DNA from: Acetobacteraceae bacterium H6797
GTDB lineage: Bacteria > Pseudomonadota > Alphaproteobacteria > Acetobacterales > Acetobacteraceae
Length of the DNA stretch: 64,000 bases
Assembly: GCA_015223225.1 (NCBI GenBank)
Contig: JADFCQ010000002.1
Span: forward strand, 372,001 to 436,000
Reading direction: 5' to 3'
The translations under genes and the position numbers were made by a program. Each line of letters opens with the position of its first letter. Within the stretch, counting starts at the first letter, position 1. Under the pieces are notes generated by a model. That model was not told the origin of the DNA. It did no database searches and worked only from the letters and a program-made list of their open reading frames with translations. Positions 55,212-63,919 of this stretch are shown piece by piece.

Positions 55212-56521
55212 TTCGCGTCGGTCGCGGTCGCGCTGTCATCCGGCGCGACCAGCACCTTATCCACCCGGCGCCCGTCCATATCCACGATCTCGAAGCGCCA
55301 GCCGGACCAGACGATCCGGTCGCCCTCGCGCGGCACCCGCTGCAGCAGCGCCAGCATCAGGCCGGCGACGGTGTGATAGCTGCCTTCGCGCGGCAGCGAG
55401 GGCAGGTCCAGCCGCGCCTTCAACTCGTCGCTGGCCATCATGCCGTCGAGGAGCAAAGAGCCATCATGCCGCTGCACGGCCGGGCCCGGCGTGGGGATCA
55501 GCGCCGGGCCAAGCTCGCCGACGATGGCCTCCAGCAGGTCCGAGGCCGTCACCACGCCCTCGAAGCTCCCATATTCGTCCATGACCAGCGCGATGCCCAC
55601 CGGGTCCACCCGCAGCCGCTCCAGCGCGTCCAGCGCCGAGAGATTGTCGGGCAGCACCATCGGCTGGCGCAGCGCGGCCTGGATGGAAAGCGCCTCGCCG
55701 CGAAGGAGCTGGTCCAGCAGGTCCTTCGCCGCGACCACGCCGAGCACATTGTCGATGCGCCCATCGGCCACGACGAAGCGCGTCACGCCATCGGCGCGGA
55801 TCTGCTGGCTAATCTCCTCCGACGGGTCACCCCGGTCGATCCAGGAGACCTCGTTGCGCGGGGTCATCAATGCGCGCACCGGCTTGTCGGCCAGGCGCAG
55901 CACGCGCTCGATCATGTGCCTCTCCTCGGTCTCGAGCGCGCCGGCCTGGGCGCCCTCGGCGACGACGGCCTTGACCTCCTCTTCCGTCACCGACTGATCC
56001 ACCTGGGCGGAAGCGCCCACGAGCCGCAGCACGAGATTGGAGGATTTGCTCAGCAGCCAGACCATGGGCGCGGAGAAGCGCGCCAGCGCGGCCATGGGCG
56101 GGGCGACTTTGATGGCCACCCCCTCGGGGTTCCGGAGCGCGAGCTGCTTCGGCACCAGCTCGCCCAGGATGAGCGAGAGATAGGTGATCATCAGCACGAC
56201 CAGAAACAGCCCGATTTCCTGGCCATAGGGCGCGACGGAGGGGAACTGCTCGAGCCAGCCGCCGATGCGCTGCGCGATGCCCTGGCCGCCGAAAGCGCCG
56301 GCGAAAACGCCGACCAGCGTGATGCCGACCTGCACCGTGGGCAGGAAGCGGCCTGGGTTCTCAGCCAGGGCCAGGGCCGTCGAAGCGCCCGCCCTGCCCT
56401 GCTTCTGCAGCGCGAGCAGCCTCGCGCGCTTGGCCGAGACGATCGCGAGTTCGCTCATGGCGAAGGCCGCGTTCAGCAGGACCAGCAGGAAAATGACGGC
56501 GATTTCGAAGATTACGGCCAT
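55208..56521 (-). CDS. Hemolysin-related CNNM/CorC family membrane protein
   Basis: 437 aa. DUF21 membrane domain (about 1-190, four hydrophobic segments, IFLLVLLNAAFAMSELAIVSAKRARL), tandem CBS domains (about 205-330, TPRNEVSWIDRGDPSEEI; VMDEYGSFEGVVTASDLLEAI) and the CorC-HlyC domain at the end (about 345-430). Such proteins act in magnesium or cobalt efflux. Starts at an ATG; single gene. Its stop shares bases with mgsA. Confidence 0.92.
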   Translation of the reverse strand: MAVIFEIAVIFLLVLLNAAFAMSELAIVSAKRARLLALQKQGRAGASTALALAENPGRFLPTVQVGITLVGVFAGAFGGQGIAQRIGGWLEQFPSVAPYGQEIGLFLVVLMITYLSLILGELVPKQLALRNPEGVAIKVAPPMAALARFSAPMVWLLSKSSNLVLRLVGASAQVDQSVTEEEVKAVVAEGAQAGALETEERHMIERVLRLADKPVRALMTPRNEVSWIDRGDPSEEISQQIRADGVTRFVVADGRIDNVLGVVAAKDLLDQLLRGEALSIQAALRQPMVLPDNLSALDALERLRVDPVGIALVMDEYGSFEGVVTASDLLEAIVGELGPALIPTPGPAVQRHDGSLLLDGMMASDELKARLDLPSLPREGSYHTVAGLMLALLQRVPREGDRIVWSGWRFEIVDMDGRRVDKVLVAPDDSATATDAN

Positions 56522-56595
56522 GGATAACCCTCCAAGGCCGCTCTCTCTAAGCCATGGGGGGCTCGAGGGCCACCCCGGCTAGCCGGGACAGAATG

Positions 56596-57552
56596 TCAGA
56601 CGACGCCGGCACGGCCCATTTCGAGGAACTTTTCGCGGCGCCGCGCCTTGAGCGTGCCGCCATCGAGCGCCAGCAGCGGCTCGAGGCATTCCTCGATCTT
56701 GTCGCCCACCTTGCGCATGGTGGCCGCGGCATCGCGATGCGCGCCGCCCAGCGGCTCGGGGATAACGGCGTCTATGAGGGCCAGGCGCTTCAGATCCTCG
56801 GCGGTGAGCTTCAGCGCCTCGGCGGCGGTGCTCGCCATGGCGGCGTCGCGCCAGAGGATGGAGGCGCAGCCCTCGGGGCTGATCACCGAATAGATGGCAT
56901 GCTCCAGCATCAGCACGCGGTCAGCCGCGGCCAGCGCGATCGCGCCGCCCGAACCACCCTCGCCGATAATGGTCGCGACGAAGGGCACCGGGGCGTCGAG
57001 CCCGGCCTCGATGGAGCGCGCGATGGCCTCCGCCTGGCCGCGCGCCTCGGCCTCGATGCCCGGGAAGGCGCCAGCCGTATCCACGAAGGAGATGATCGGC
57101 ATGCCGAAGCGGCTCGCCAGTTCCATCAGGCGCTTGGCCTTCCGGTAGCCTTCAGGGCGGGCCATGCCGAAATTATGCTTCACGCGGCTTTCGGTATCGA
57201 TGCCCTTCTCGGTGCCCAGCACCATGACCGAGCGGCCACGGAAGCGGCCCATGCCGCCGATCACGGCAGCATCGTCGGCGAAGGCGCGGTCACCGGCCAG
57301 CGGCGTGAAATCCTCGATCAGCGCCTCGACATAGGCCAGGCACTTGGGCCGCTCCGGATGACGGGCCACCTGCGCCTTCTGCCAGGGCGTGAGCTTGGCA
57401 TAGGTGGTGGCGAGCAGCTTCTCGGCCTTGTCCTGGAGCTTGCCGACCTCGTCCGCCACATCGATCCCGCCGGCATCGGTGGTGCGGCGCAGCTCCTCGA
57501 TCTTGCCTTCCAGCTCGGCGATCGGCTTCTCGAAATCCAGGAAATGACGCAT
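56596..57552 (-). CDS. accA: Acetyl-CoA carboxylase carboxyltransferase subunit alpha
   Basis: 318 aa. Carboxyltransferase alpha subunit of acetyl-CoA carboxylase, first step of fatty-acid synthesis. It starts MRHFLDFEKPIAELEGKIEEL like the family; core motifs are FGMARPEGYRKAKRLMELA, FVDTAGAFPGIEAEARGQ and GEGGSGGAIALAAADRVLMLE. It is a separate gene from accD, as in most proteobacteria. Upstream is a CoA-lyase gene with an inverted repeat between them. Confidence 0.97.
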   Translation of the reverse strand: MRHFLDFEKPIAELEGKIEELRRTTDAGGIDVADEVGKLQDKAEKLLATTYAKLTPWQKAQVARHPERPKCLAYVEALIEDFTPLAGDRAFADDAAVIGGMGRFRGRSVMVLGTEKGIDTESRVKHNFGMARPEGYRKAKRLMELASRFGMPIISFVDTAGAFPGIEAEARGQAEAIARSIEAGLDAPVPFVATIIGEGGSGGAIALAAADRVLMLEHAIYSVISPEGCASILWRDAAMASTAAEALKLTAEDLKRLALIDAVIPEPLGGAHRDAAATMRKVGDKIEECLEPLLALDGGTLKARRREKFLEMGRAGVV

Positions 57553-57598
57553 CGCGGTTCCGTTACGGGTCGTGATCGTAACCAGGCGCTGAGAGTGA

Positions 57599-57622
57599 GG
57601 CAGGGGAGACCCGCCCCCTGCC
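57599..57622 (-). terminator. Hairpin between the CoA-lyase gene and accA
   Basis: GGCAGGGG-8 nt-CCCCTGCC, perfect arms, 42 nt after the CoA-lyase stop and before accA on the same strand. No U-tract. It may end or slow the xerD-lyase transcript. Confidence 0.45.
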
Positions 57623-57663
57623 GACGCCGTGCATGAGCGGTCCCCCTACCGCAATGCGGCGCA

Positions 57664-58590
57664 TCACGCCAGCCCGACGAGCCTCGCCTTGGCGATCAGG
57701 CCCTCTGCCTGGCGAATGGAGGCAATGTCCAGCATGCGGCCGTCGAGCGAGACGGCGCCTCGGCCGCTGGCGGCCCCTTCCTCCATCGCGGCCAGGACGC
57801 GGCGGGCCTTCTCCAGTTCCGCCGGATCGGGGGCGAAAGCGGCATTGGCGGTCGCGACCTGGCCGGGATGGATGCACATCTTGCCCTCGGCCCCGAGCGC
57901 GCGGGCCCGGCGGCAGGCCATGTCCAGCCCCTCCGGATCGCGGAAATCGCCATAGGGACCGTCGATGGGGCGAAGCCCGGCGGCGCGGGCGGCGGTGATC
58001 ATACGGGCCAGGGCGTAATGCCACTGATCGAGCACCACGGAGGTCGCGTAATCGGGGTTCGGGCCGCCGATGGCCGTGGTCCGCATGGCGAGGCTCGCGG
58101 CCAGATCGGCCACGCCCAGATGCAGGCTCTCATTGCGCGGGCTGGCCTTGGCGATGGCCTCCACCTGCGACAGGCCCTCGGCCGTCTCGATGATCAGGCC
58201 GAGGCCCAGCTTCTTCTTACGCCCGGCGGCCATCTCCACCTGGGAGATCAGCGTCTCGGCCACGACAACGTCCTCGGGCCGGTTGGTCTTGGGCAGCATG
58301 ATCACATCGAGCCGCTCGCCGCCGCCCTCGATCAAGGCGATGATGTCCTTATAGAAAAACGGGCTGTCGAGCCCGTTCACGCGCACCGCCAGCGTCTTGC
58401 GGCCCCAATCCACCTCGCTGAGTGCTGCGACGGCCTGGGCGCGGGCGGCATCCTTGGCCTCGAAGGCCACGGCATCCTCCAGGTCGAGGAAGACGGCATC
58501 GGCAGGCCCCGCCGCGGCCTTGGCGAAAAGCTCGGGGCGCGAGGCGGGCACCGCCAATTCGCTGCGATGGGCGCGGGTGGGCCTGGTCAT
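57664..58590 (-). CDS. HpcH/HpaI aldolase family CoA-ester lyase (malyl-CoA lyase/CitE-like)
   Basis: 308 aa TIM-barrel lyase. Motifs: RSELAVPASRPELFAKA (start), FLDLEDAVAFEAKDAARAQ (Glu and Asp for Mg), AVRVNGLDSPFFYKDI, IIETAEGLSQVEAIA, and the end GKMCIHPGQVATANAAFAP. Pattern and length match L-malyl/beta-methylmalyl-CoA lyase and citrate-lyase-like proteins. The exact substrate is not settled by sequence. Its ATG overlaps the xerD stop by 4 bp. Confidence 0.85.
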   Translation of the reverse strand: MTRPTRAHRSELAVPASRPELFAKAAAGPADAVFLDLEDAVAFEAKDAARAQAVAALSEVDWGRKTLAVRVNGLDSPFFYKDIIALIEGGGERLDVIMLPKTNRPEDVVVAETLISQVEMAAGRKKKLGLGLIIETAEGLSQVEAIAKASPRNESLHLGVADLAASLAMRTTAIGGPNPDYATSVVLDQWHYALARMITAARAAGLRPIDGPYGDFRDPEGLDMACRRARALGAEGKMCIHPGQVATANAAFAPDPAELEKARRVLAAMEEGAASGRGAVSLDGRMLDIASIRQAEGLIAKARLVGLA

Positions 58591-59477
58591 TCCGTTTCTC
58601 CCTCATCGGCCAGCGGATGGTGTTTCTCCACCACCTCGCGGAGCCTTTCCTGCAAGACGCGCGTGTAGATCTGCGTGGTCGCGATATCCGCATGGCCGAG
58701 CAGCATCTGCAAACTGCGCAGGTCAGCCCCCCGGCCCAGCAGATGGCTGGCGAAGGAATGGCGCAGCACATGCGGCGAGACCCGCTCGGGCGCGATGCCG
58801 GCGGCCAGCGCGACTTCCTTGAGGATAAGGCCCATAGATTGGCGGGGCAGATGCCCCGCCGCCGCGCGAGAGGGAAAAAGCCAGCGCGAGTGCTTGGACG
58901 GGTCCCGCGCCCCCAGCGCCAAGTCCCGCGCCCGCTGGCTGATGGGCACGAGGCGCTCCTTGCCCCCCTTCCCCTTGATCACCACGAGCGGCGACTCGGC
59001 CCGAAGGGCTGCGAGCGGCAGGGCGATGAGTTCGGAGGCGCGCATCCCCGAGCAATAGAGCAGCTCGACCAGCGCGGCCGCGAGCGGCCCCTTGCGGCCG
59101 GGCAGCGTGGCCGCGGCGGTGATCAGCGCCTCGATCTCGGCCTCGCTCAGCGCCTTGGGCAGGCTCGTGGGCAGGCGCGGGCTGTCGAGAAGCTGCGTCG
59201 GGTCATCCGCGCGGATGCCCTCGCTGGCCAGAAAACGGTGGAACTGCCGGATGCTCGACAGGCGGCGCGCGGCCGTGCGGGCGGAGAGCCCGAGATCGGC
59301 CAATTGCGCCAGATAGCCGCGCAGATGCTCGGCATCGGCCTGGCCCAGTTCCACGCCCTTGGACGAGAGGAAGGCCGCGAGGTCTTCCAGATCGGCCTGA
59401 TAGGCGAGGATGGTGTTCCGCGCGGCGCCGCGCTCGGCGGCGAGCATTTCGAGGAAGGCTTCGGCATGCCGGTTCAT
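58587..59477 (-). CDS. xerD: Tyrosine recombinase XerD
   Basis: 296 aa. Chromosome-dimer resolution at dif with XerC. Core-binding SAM-like N-terminal domain (HAEAFLEMLAAERGAARNTILAYQ), then the catalytic domain: Arg in GMRASELIALPL, Lys in GKGGKERLVPI, HVLRHSFASHLL, and LGHADIATTQIYTRV with the nucleophile Tyr. The ATG at 59477 gives the usual length; the frame extends upstream. A standalone gene without phage context, so a housekeeping recombinase. Confidence 0.92.
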   Translation of the reverse strand: MNRHAEAFLEMLAAERGAARNTILAYQADLEDLAAFLSSKGVELGQADAEHLRGYLAQLADLGLSARTAARRLSSIRQFHRFLASEGIRADDPTQLLDSPRLPTSLPKALSEAEIEALITAAATLPGRKGPLAAALVELLYCSGMRASELIALPLAALRAESPLVVIKGKGGKERLVPISQRARDLALGARDPSKHSRWLFPSRAAAGHLPRQSMGLILKEVALAAGIAPERVSPHVLRHSFASHLLGRGADLRSLQMLLGHADIATTQIYTRVLQERLREVVEKHHPLADEGETE

Positions 59478-59499
59478 GGCGTGGCCGGGCCCGCCAGGC

Positions 59500-59646
59500 T
59501 CAGCGCGGCGCGAAGCGTTCGTTGGGCAGCACCTGCTCCACCGGCTTCGGCGTGACGCTCGGCGGGAAGGCGCCAATCGCCAGGAGGCCGATCCCGGCGG
59601 CCAGGATCAGCACGACAAGGATGAACAGCAAAGGTCGGCGAAACAT
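59500..59646 (-). CDS. 48-aa membrane protein upstream of xerD
   Basis: A small ORF in the gap between aroK-aroB and xerD: one N-terminal TM segment (PLLFILVVLILAAGIGLLAIG, residues 5-25) after FRR, then a short exported tail with PSVTPKPVEQVLPNERFAPR. Stop at 59500, 22 nt before the xerD ATG, so co-transcribed. Frame, Arg-rich positive-inside start and no better ORF support it; no family can be named and it could be a chance ORF. Confidence 0.65.
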   Translation of the reverse strand: MFRRPLLFILVVLILAAGIGLLAIGAFPPSVTPKPVEQVLPNERFAPR

Positions 59647-59700
59647 AGGCCGGCAGGGCTCCCCTCGCGCTTGCGTGTGGCTGTGCTACCCTTGGGCACC

Positions 59701-61407
59701 GTGTCGCGCAACCTAGACCTTTCCCTCGATCCCCAGGCGGATCAACCGCAGCCTGCCCCGAGCTTCGGCGGCAAGGCCCGTTCCATCGTGCTCGTCGGCA
59801 TGCCCGGCGCGGGCAAGAGCGCCATTGGCAAGCGCCTTTCCCAGCGTTTCGGCCTGCCCTTCCGCGATGCGGATACCGAGATCGAGGCCGCCGCCGGCCG
59901 CCCGATCACGGAAATCTTTTCCCGATTCGGGGAGCCGCATTTCCGCGACGGCGAGCGGCGGGTCATCACCCGCCTCGTTTCCGAGGGGCCGCTGGTGCTC
60001 GCGACGGGGGGCGGCGCCTTCGCCGATTCCAAGACCCGGCGGGCCATCGCCACCTCGGGCGCCATCTCCGTCTGGCTGCGCTGCCCGCTGAACGTGCTGG
60101 AGCGGCGCGTGGCCGGGCGCGAGCACCGGCCCATGTTCGTCAACGCCAACCCCCGCGAGGTGCTGCAGCGCCTCGCCGACGCTCGCCACCAACTCTATGC
60201 CGAGGCCGATATCGTGGTGGATTGCGCCGACGAGAGCCCCGAGACCACGACGCGCCGCGTGGAGGAGGCCCTGCTCGCCTGGCAGCCCCCCGCGCGCCTG
60301 CCGGTGAAGCTAAGTGGCGGGCGGGACTATGAGATCGTCATCGGCGAGGGTTTGCTGGCGCGCGCCGGCGGCCTGCTCGCCCCCGTGCTGCCCTCGCGCC
60401 AGGTGGTGGTGGTGACGGATAGCACCGTCGCGGATTTCCACCTGCCGACGCTGCGGGCGGGGCTCGCGGAAGCCGCCATCACCATTCGCCGCGAGATCGT
60501 GGTGCCCGCGGGCGAGGCCAGCAAGAGCTTCGGCCAGCTCGAGCGCGTGCTGGAGGAAATGCTGGCCGCCGGCACCGATCGGAAGACCACCGTGGTCGCC
60601 CTGGGCGGCGGCGTGGTGGGCGACCTTGCCGGTTTCGCGGCGGCGGTCGCCATGCGCGGGCTGCCTTTCGTCCAGATTCCGACCAGCCTGCTGGCGCAGG
60701 TGGATAGTTCGGTCGGCGGCAAGACGGGCATCAATCTCAAGGCGGGCAAAAACCTCGCCGGCGCCTTCCACCAGCCCAAGATGGTGCTGGCCGATACCGG
60801 CGTGCTGGCGACGCTCGCGCCGCGCGAACTACGCGCGGGCTATGCCGAAGTGGCCAAGCACGGGCTGATCCAGGGCCCGCTCTGGGAATGGTGCGAGGAG
60901 CATGGCGCCCAGGCCGTGGCGGGCGGGAGCGAGGCGCTGCGCCATGCCGTGCTCGAATCCTGCCGGCTGAAATCGGGCGTCGTCATCGCCGATGAGCGCG
61001 AGGAGAGCCCCGAGGGCGGCCGCGCGCTGCTCAATCTTGGCCATACCTTCGGCCATGCGCTGGAGGCCGAGTGCGGCTATGACGGCAGCCTGCTTCATGG
61101 CGAGGCGGTGGGGCTGGGCCTCTGGCTGGCGGCCGAACTCTCGGTGCGGCTGGGCCATGCGCCCTCGTCGCTGCCGCAGCGGGTGGAGGCGCATCTGCAT
61201 GCCGTCGGCCTGCCCGCGCGCATCCATGAGCTGAACCGGCGCTTCTCGCTGAGCGCGCTGATGGGCCGCATGGCGAAGGACAAGAAAGTGCGCGACGGCA
61301 AGCTGCGCTTCATTCTGATGAAGGCGCCAGGCCAGGTCTTCACCAGCAGCGACGTGCCTGCGGAACTGGTCGAGACCATCTGGCGCGAGGAAGGCTGCGG
61401 GCCCTGA
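59701..61407 (+). CDS. aroKB: Bifunctional shikimate kinase / 3-dehydroquinate synthase
   Basis: 568 aa from the GTG at 59701 (VSRNLDLSLDPQ). Two shikimate-pathway enzymes in one chain. Shikimate kinase, about 25-195: P-loop GMPGAGKS (33-40), FRDADTEIEAAAG, DGERRVITRL and ATGGGAF. Dehydroquinate synthase, about 205-568: NAD site LGGGVVGDLAGFAAA, zinc region LGHTFGHALEAE with HGEAVGLGL, and metal Glu in GYAEVAKHGL. In most bacteria these are separate genes, often neighbours, so this is a fusion. Divergent from the 48-aa protein across 54 bp. Confidence 0.95.
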   Translation: MSRNLDLSLDPQADQPQPAPSFGGKARSIVLVGMPGAGKSAIGKRLSQRFGLPFRDADTEIEAAAGRPITEIFSRFGEPHFRDGERRVITRLVSEGPLVLATGGGAFADSKTRRAIATSGAISVWLRCPLNVLERRVAGREHRPMFVNANPREVLQRLADARHQLYAEADIVVDCADESPETTTRRVEEALLAWQPPARLPVKLSGGRDYEIVIGEGLLARAGGLLAPVLPSRQVVVVTDSTVADFHLPTLRAGLAEAAITIRREIVVPAGEASKSFGQLERVLEEMLAAGTDRKTTVVALGGGVVGDLAGFAAAVAMRGLPFVQIPTSLLAQVDSSVGGKTGINLKAGKNLAGAFHQPKMVLADTGVLATLAPRELRAGYAEVAKHGLIQGPLWEWCEEHGAQAVAGGSEALRHAVLESCRLKSGVVIADEREESPEGGRALLNLGHTFGHALEAECGYDGSLLHGEAVGLGLWLAAELSVRLGHAPSSLPQRVEAHLHAVGLPARIHELNRRFSLSALMGRMAKDKKVRDGKLRFILMKAPGQVFTSSDVPAELVETIWREEGCGP

Positions 61408-62208
61408 TCAGCCCAGGATGGAGAGCAAGTAGCTGGTCGGGCTGTTGGAACTGCTCGTCGCGGTACCGGCCTGGCTCATGATGTAGCGCTCGGCGATCTT
61501 CTCGGTCTTCTTCTCGTCCTTGAGATCGGCGAGCTTCACGCGCTTCAGCACGGCGGTGCTCTGCGCCTCGAGCGACTGGACGGCGATTTCCTTCGGAATC
61601 CCATAGGCATCGGTGATGACCTCGCGCACCACGGCATTGCCGAGAACATCGTAGACGCTGCCCATCGAGGCGGCCTGTTCCTCGAAATAGAGCGCCTTGG
61701 AAAGGCCCGGCGCGGTCTCATCCAGGCCCGTGCGCCATTGGTATTTGAGATAGCCGTCGATGAGCGATTGCTGGACCTTTTCGTCCTTGAGCCCGTCCAG
61801 GCCCTTTTCGAAGAGGTTCAGTGTCTTGGCGGCATTGGTCCAGCTATCGCTGCCGAGCTTTTCGAGGAAGCCGCCCTTCGCACTGGGGTCGCTCACCAGG
61901 GCCTTCCGGGCGATGCCTTCCATGCCGACCTGATCGGCAAGGCCGAGCGCGGGCAGCAGGAAGCCCATGACCCGCGGATCCTTCAAGGCATCCTCGACCG
62001 TCTTGGCCTTGGCGATGGCCGTCTTGAAACGGTCGATGGCGAGCTTGTTGGCGCCCTCTTTCGCCTCCGCCGCCATGCCCTTCTCTTCCGCGCCATCGGC
62101 TTTGGCGCGGCGGAAAGCGGCAAGGGCGTCGGTATAGTTGCCGGTCGACGTGGTCGCGGTATTGGAAATACCGAAGATCGTCGTCAGGCCGGCATAGATA
62201 TTCGTCAT
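61408..62208 (-). CDS. DUF1217 protein, flagellar cluster
   Basis: 266 aa, Pfam DUF1217-like, often next to flagellar genes in alphaproteobacteria. Repeated helical pieces with GFLEKLGSDSWTNAAKTLNLFEKGLDGL and RYIMSQAG near the end. No signal peptide. Its ATG overlaps the flaF stop by 4 bp, so it is part of the flbT-flaF unit; its stop abuts the aroKB stop directly. Function unknown, perhaps in hook or filament regulation (inference). Confidence 0.8.
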   Translation of the reverse strand: MTNIYAGLTTIFGISNTATTSTGNYTDALAAFRRAKADGAEEKGMAAEAKEGANKLAIDRFKTAIAKAKTVEDALKDPRVMGFLLPALGLADQVGMEGIARKALVSDPSAKGGFLEKLGSDSWTNAAKTLNLFEKGLDGLKDEKVQQSLIDGYLKYQWRTGLDETAPGLSKALYFEEQAASMGSVYDVLGNAVVREVITDAYGIPKEIAVQSLEAQSTAVLKRVKLADLKDEKKTEKIAERYIMSQAGTATSSSNSPTSYLLSILG

Positions 62209-62546
62209 CGACGGCTGCTGAGGCCTATGGCGAGCATGTCGTTGATGTCGATGAGGAAATCGAGATCCGGCTGCGGCTCGTTCAACTCGCGCAGCACCGC
62301 ATGGCTGACCGAGGCGATCTGCGCCCGCAGGTCCACCGGCAAAGCATTGGTCGGGTCCTGGACGACACCGCCGACGGCGAGCCAGAGCCGGCGATTATCG
62401 GCCAGCGCGCGGGCACGGCGCGGCCCGTCATCGTCACGGGAGAGGCGCAGCGCGCCGGAGACGCGGCGGAAGACGTCGGCTTCCTGCAGGCGCGGGTCCA
62501 GCCCGGCGCGGGAGGCGCCATAGGCGCGGGCGGCATTGGAGATCAT
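62205..62546 (-). CDS. flaF: Flagellar biosynthesis regulator FlaF
   Basis: 113 aa, FlaF family. Typical start MISNAARAYGASRAGL and core RALADNRRLWLAVGGVVQDPTNALPVDLRAQI. In Caulobacter FlaF is needed for flagellin translation while FlbT restrains it. It overlaps flbT and DUF1217 by 4 bp on both sides. Confidence 0.93.
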   Translation of the reverse strand: MISNAARAYGASRAGLDPRLQEADVFRRVSGALRLSRDDDGPRRARALADNRRLWLAVGGVVQDPTNALPVDLRAQIASVSHAVLRELNEPQPDLDFLIDINDMLAIGLSSRR

Positions 62547-62986
62547 GCGTCATGCTCCTCGGCCACGGCGTTCATCCCCGGCTGATGGAAGGGCGGCAAG
62601 CCCAGCACCGCCTCCTCATGCCGCATCACGCGCCGCGCGAGGCGCAGGGCCTGGTAGCAGTCATCGGCCTCCGCCGCCGCGAGCGCCCGATCGAGCAATT
62701 CGCGCACGAGGCCCGAGGTGGTGGCCGCCTGGAATTCGCTGATGAGATCGCGCGCGAGATGAAGCCCTGCCTCGCGCTCGTGCTCATCGCCGATATAGGC
62801 GGTCTGCAGCGCGAAATACACGCGCCGCGCAGGGGTGCTCGCAGCTTCCGGCGACATGATCTGCTTGCCGAAAAGAAAGCGGGCACGGGCAGTGAGCTCG
62901 ATCCGCGCGCGATTGCGAAAGCGGATTGGCGCACCGTTGACGACCATGAGATCGCCTTGCCGTAGTTCAAGGACCAGTGTCGACAT
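62543..62986 (-). CDS. flbT: Flagellin mRNA regulator FlbT
   Basis: 147 aa, FlbT family. Core LVLELRQGDLMVVNGAPIRFRNRARIELT and ARFLFGKQIMSPEAASTPARRVYFALQTAYIG. In Caulobacter FlbT binds the leader of flagellin mRNA and promotes its decay. It lies 60 bp after the flagellin gene, so one transcript may carry flagellin, flbT and flaF. Confidence 0.94.
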   Translation of the reverse strand: MSTLVLELRQGDLMVVNGAPIRFRNRARIELTARARFLFGKQIMSPEAASTPARRVYFALQTAYIGDEHEREAGLHLARDLISEFQAATTSGLVRELLDRALAAAEADDCYQALRLARRVMRHEEAVLGLPPFHQPGMNAVAEEHDA

Positions 62987-63046
62987 TCGTCTAGCCTTCT
63001 TGGCACGCGAAGGAAGGGCGACCCGGCGCCGCCCTCCCCGTCGCGA

Positions 63047-63880
63047 TCAACGGAACAGGCTCAACAGGGTCTGCGGTGCCTGGTTGGCGATGCTGAGTGC
63101 CTGGGTGCCGAGCTGCTGCTGAATCTGCAGTGACTGCAGCTTGGCGGATTCCTTGGCGAGATCTGCATCGACCAGCGCACCGAGGCCCGAATTGAGGCTG
63201 TCGATTTTCTCGTTATTGTAGCTGATCTGCTTATCGAGATAGTTGCTGTCGGAACCGAAGGTATTCAGCGCGTCGCTGATGCTGTTCATGATGGTGTCGA
63301 AGTCACCGCCATCGGCCAGAGCGGCCTGCGCCGTCGCGGCATCCGTGGGCGCCGCGGCAACCACCAGGTCCGTCGCACCATCGACGGCCGTCAGCGTATA
63401 GGTCGTGCCGGCTTCGTTGCGGGTCGTGGAGATGTCGCCACCCCCCGCCGCCGTGTCCGTGCTGAGCAGCGAACGGCCGTTATAGGTGGAGTCGGTAATA
63501 TAGTTCTCCACCTGCGTGCGCATCGCGGTGTACTGCGCCTCATATTGCGCGCGCTGATCGGCATTGATGGTGTCATCGGCGAGCTTCACCAGTACACCCT
63601 TGATATCGGACATCGCCGTGCTGACCTTGTTCAGCGCGGAGAGCGTCGTATCCAGAATGCCCTTGGTGCCGCCGATCTGCTCGTTCGCGGACTGCAGACC
63701 CGCGACATCGGCGCGCACGGACTGGGCCACGGCGAAAGCCGCACCGTCATCCTTCGCATCCGCCACGCGCTGACCGGTGGAGATGCGCTTCTGCGTCGCC
63801 GTCAGAGCGTCGTTGGTGCGATTGAGCGACTGAAGAGCCACCATCGCGCCGTTGTTGGTATTGACGGAGTTCAGGGCCAT
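63047..63880 (-). CDS. fliC: Flagellin
   Basis: 277 aa, short flagellin. Conserved N-terminal D0/D1 helices (MALNSVNTNNGAMVALQSLN; KRISTGQRVADAKDDGAAFAVAQSVRADV) and C-terminal helices ending QLGTQALSIANQAPQTLLSLFR; the middle variable domain is small (about 135-205, Thr/Ala-rich). Start at 63880; the frame opens 25 codons earlier but that is the leader. The filament protein is exported by the flagellar secretion system; no chaperone gene is visible. Confidence 0.95.
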   Translation of the reverse strand: MALNSVNTNNGAMVALQSLNRTNDALTATQKRISTGQRVADAKDDGAAFAVAQSVRADVAGLQSANEQIGGTKGILDTTLSALNKVSTAMSDIKGVLVKLADDTINADQRAQYEAQYTAMRTQVENYITDSTYNGRSLLSTDTAAGGGDISTTRNEAGTTYTLTAVDGATDLVVAAAPTDAATAQAALADGGDFDTIMNSISDALNTFGSDSNYLDKQISYNNEKIDSLNSGLGALVDADLAKESAKLQSLQIQQQLGTQALSIANQAPQTLLSLFR

Positions 63881-63903
63881 AGGACCTGCCCCTTTCGATT
63901 TTC

Positions 63904-63919
63904 GGGCCCTTTGGGGCCC
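63904..63919 (-). promoter_or_regulatory. Hairpin in the flagellin mRNA leader
   Basis: GGGCCC-TTTG-GGGCCC, perfect 6-bp arms, 23 nt before the flagellin ATG. Near the ribosome site, and a possible target of FlbT control (inference). No clear sigma-54 or sigma-28 promoter could be read upstream. Confidence 0.4.
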
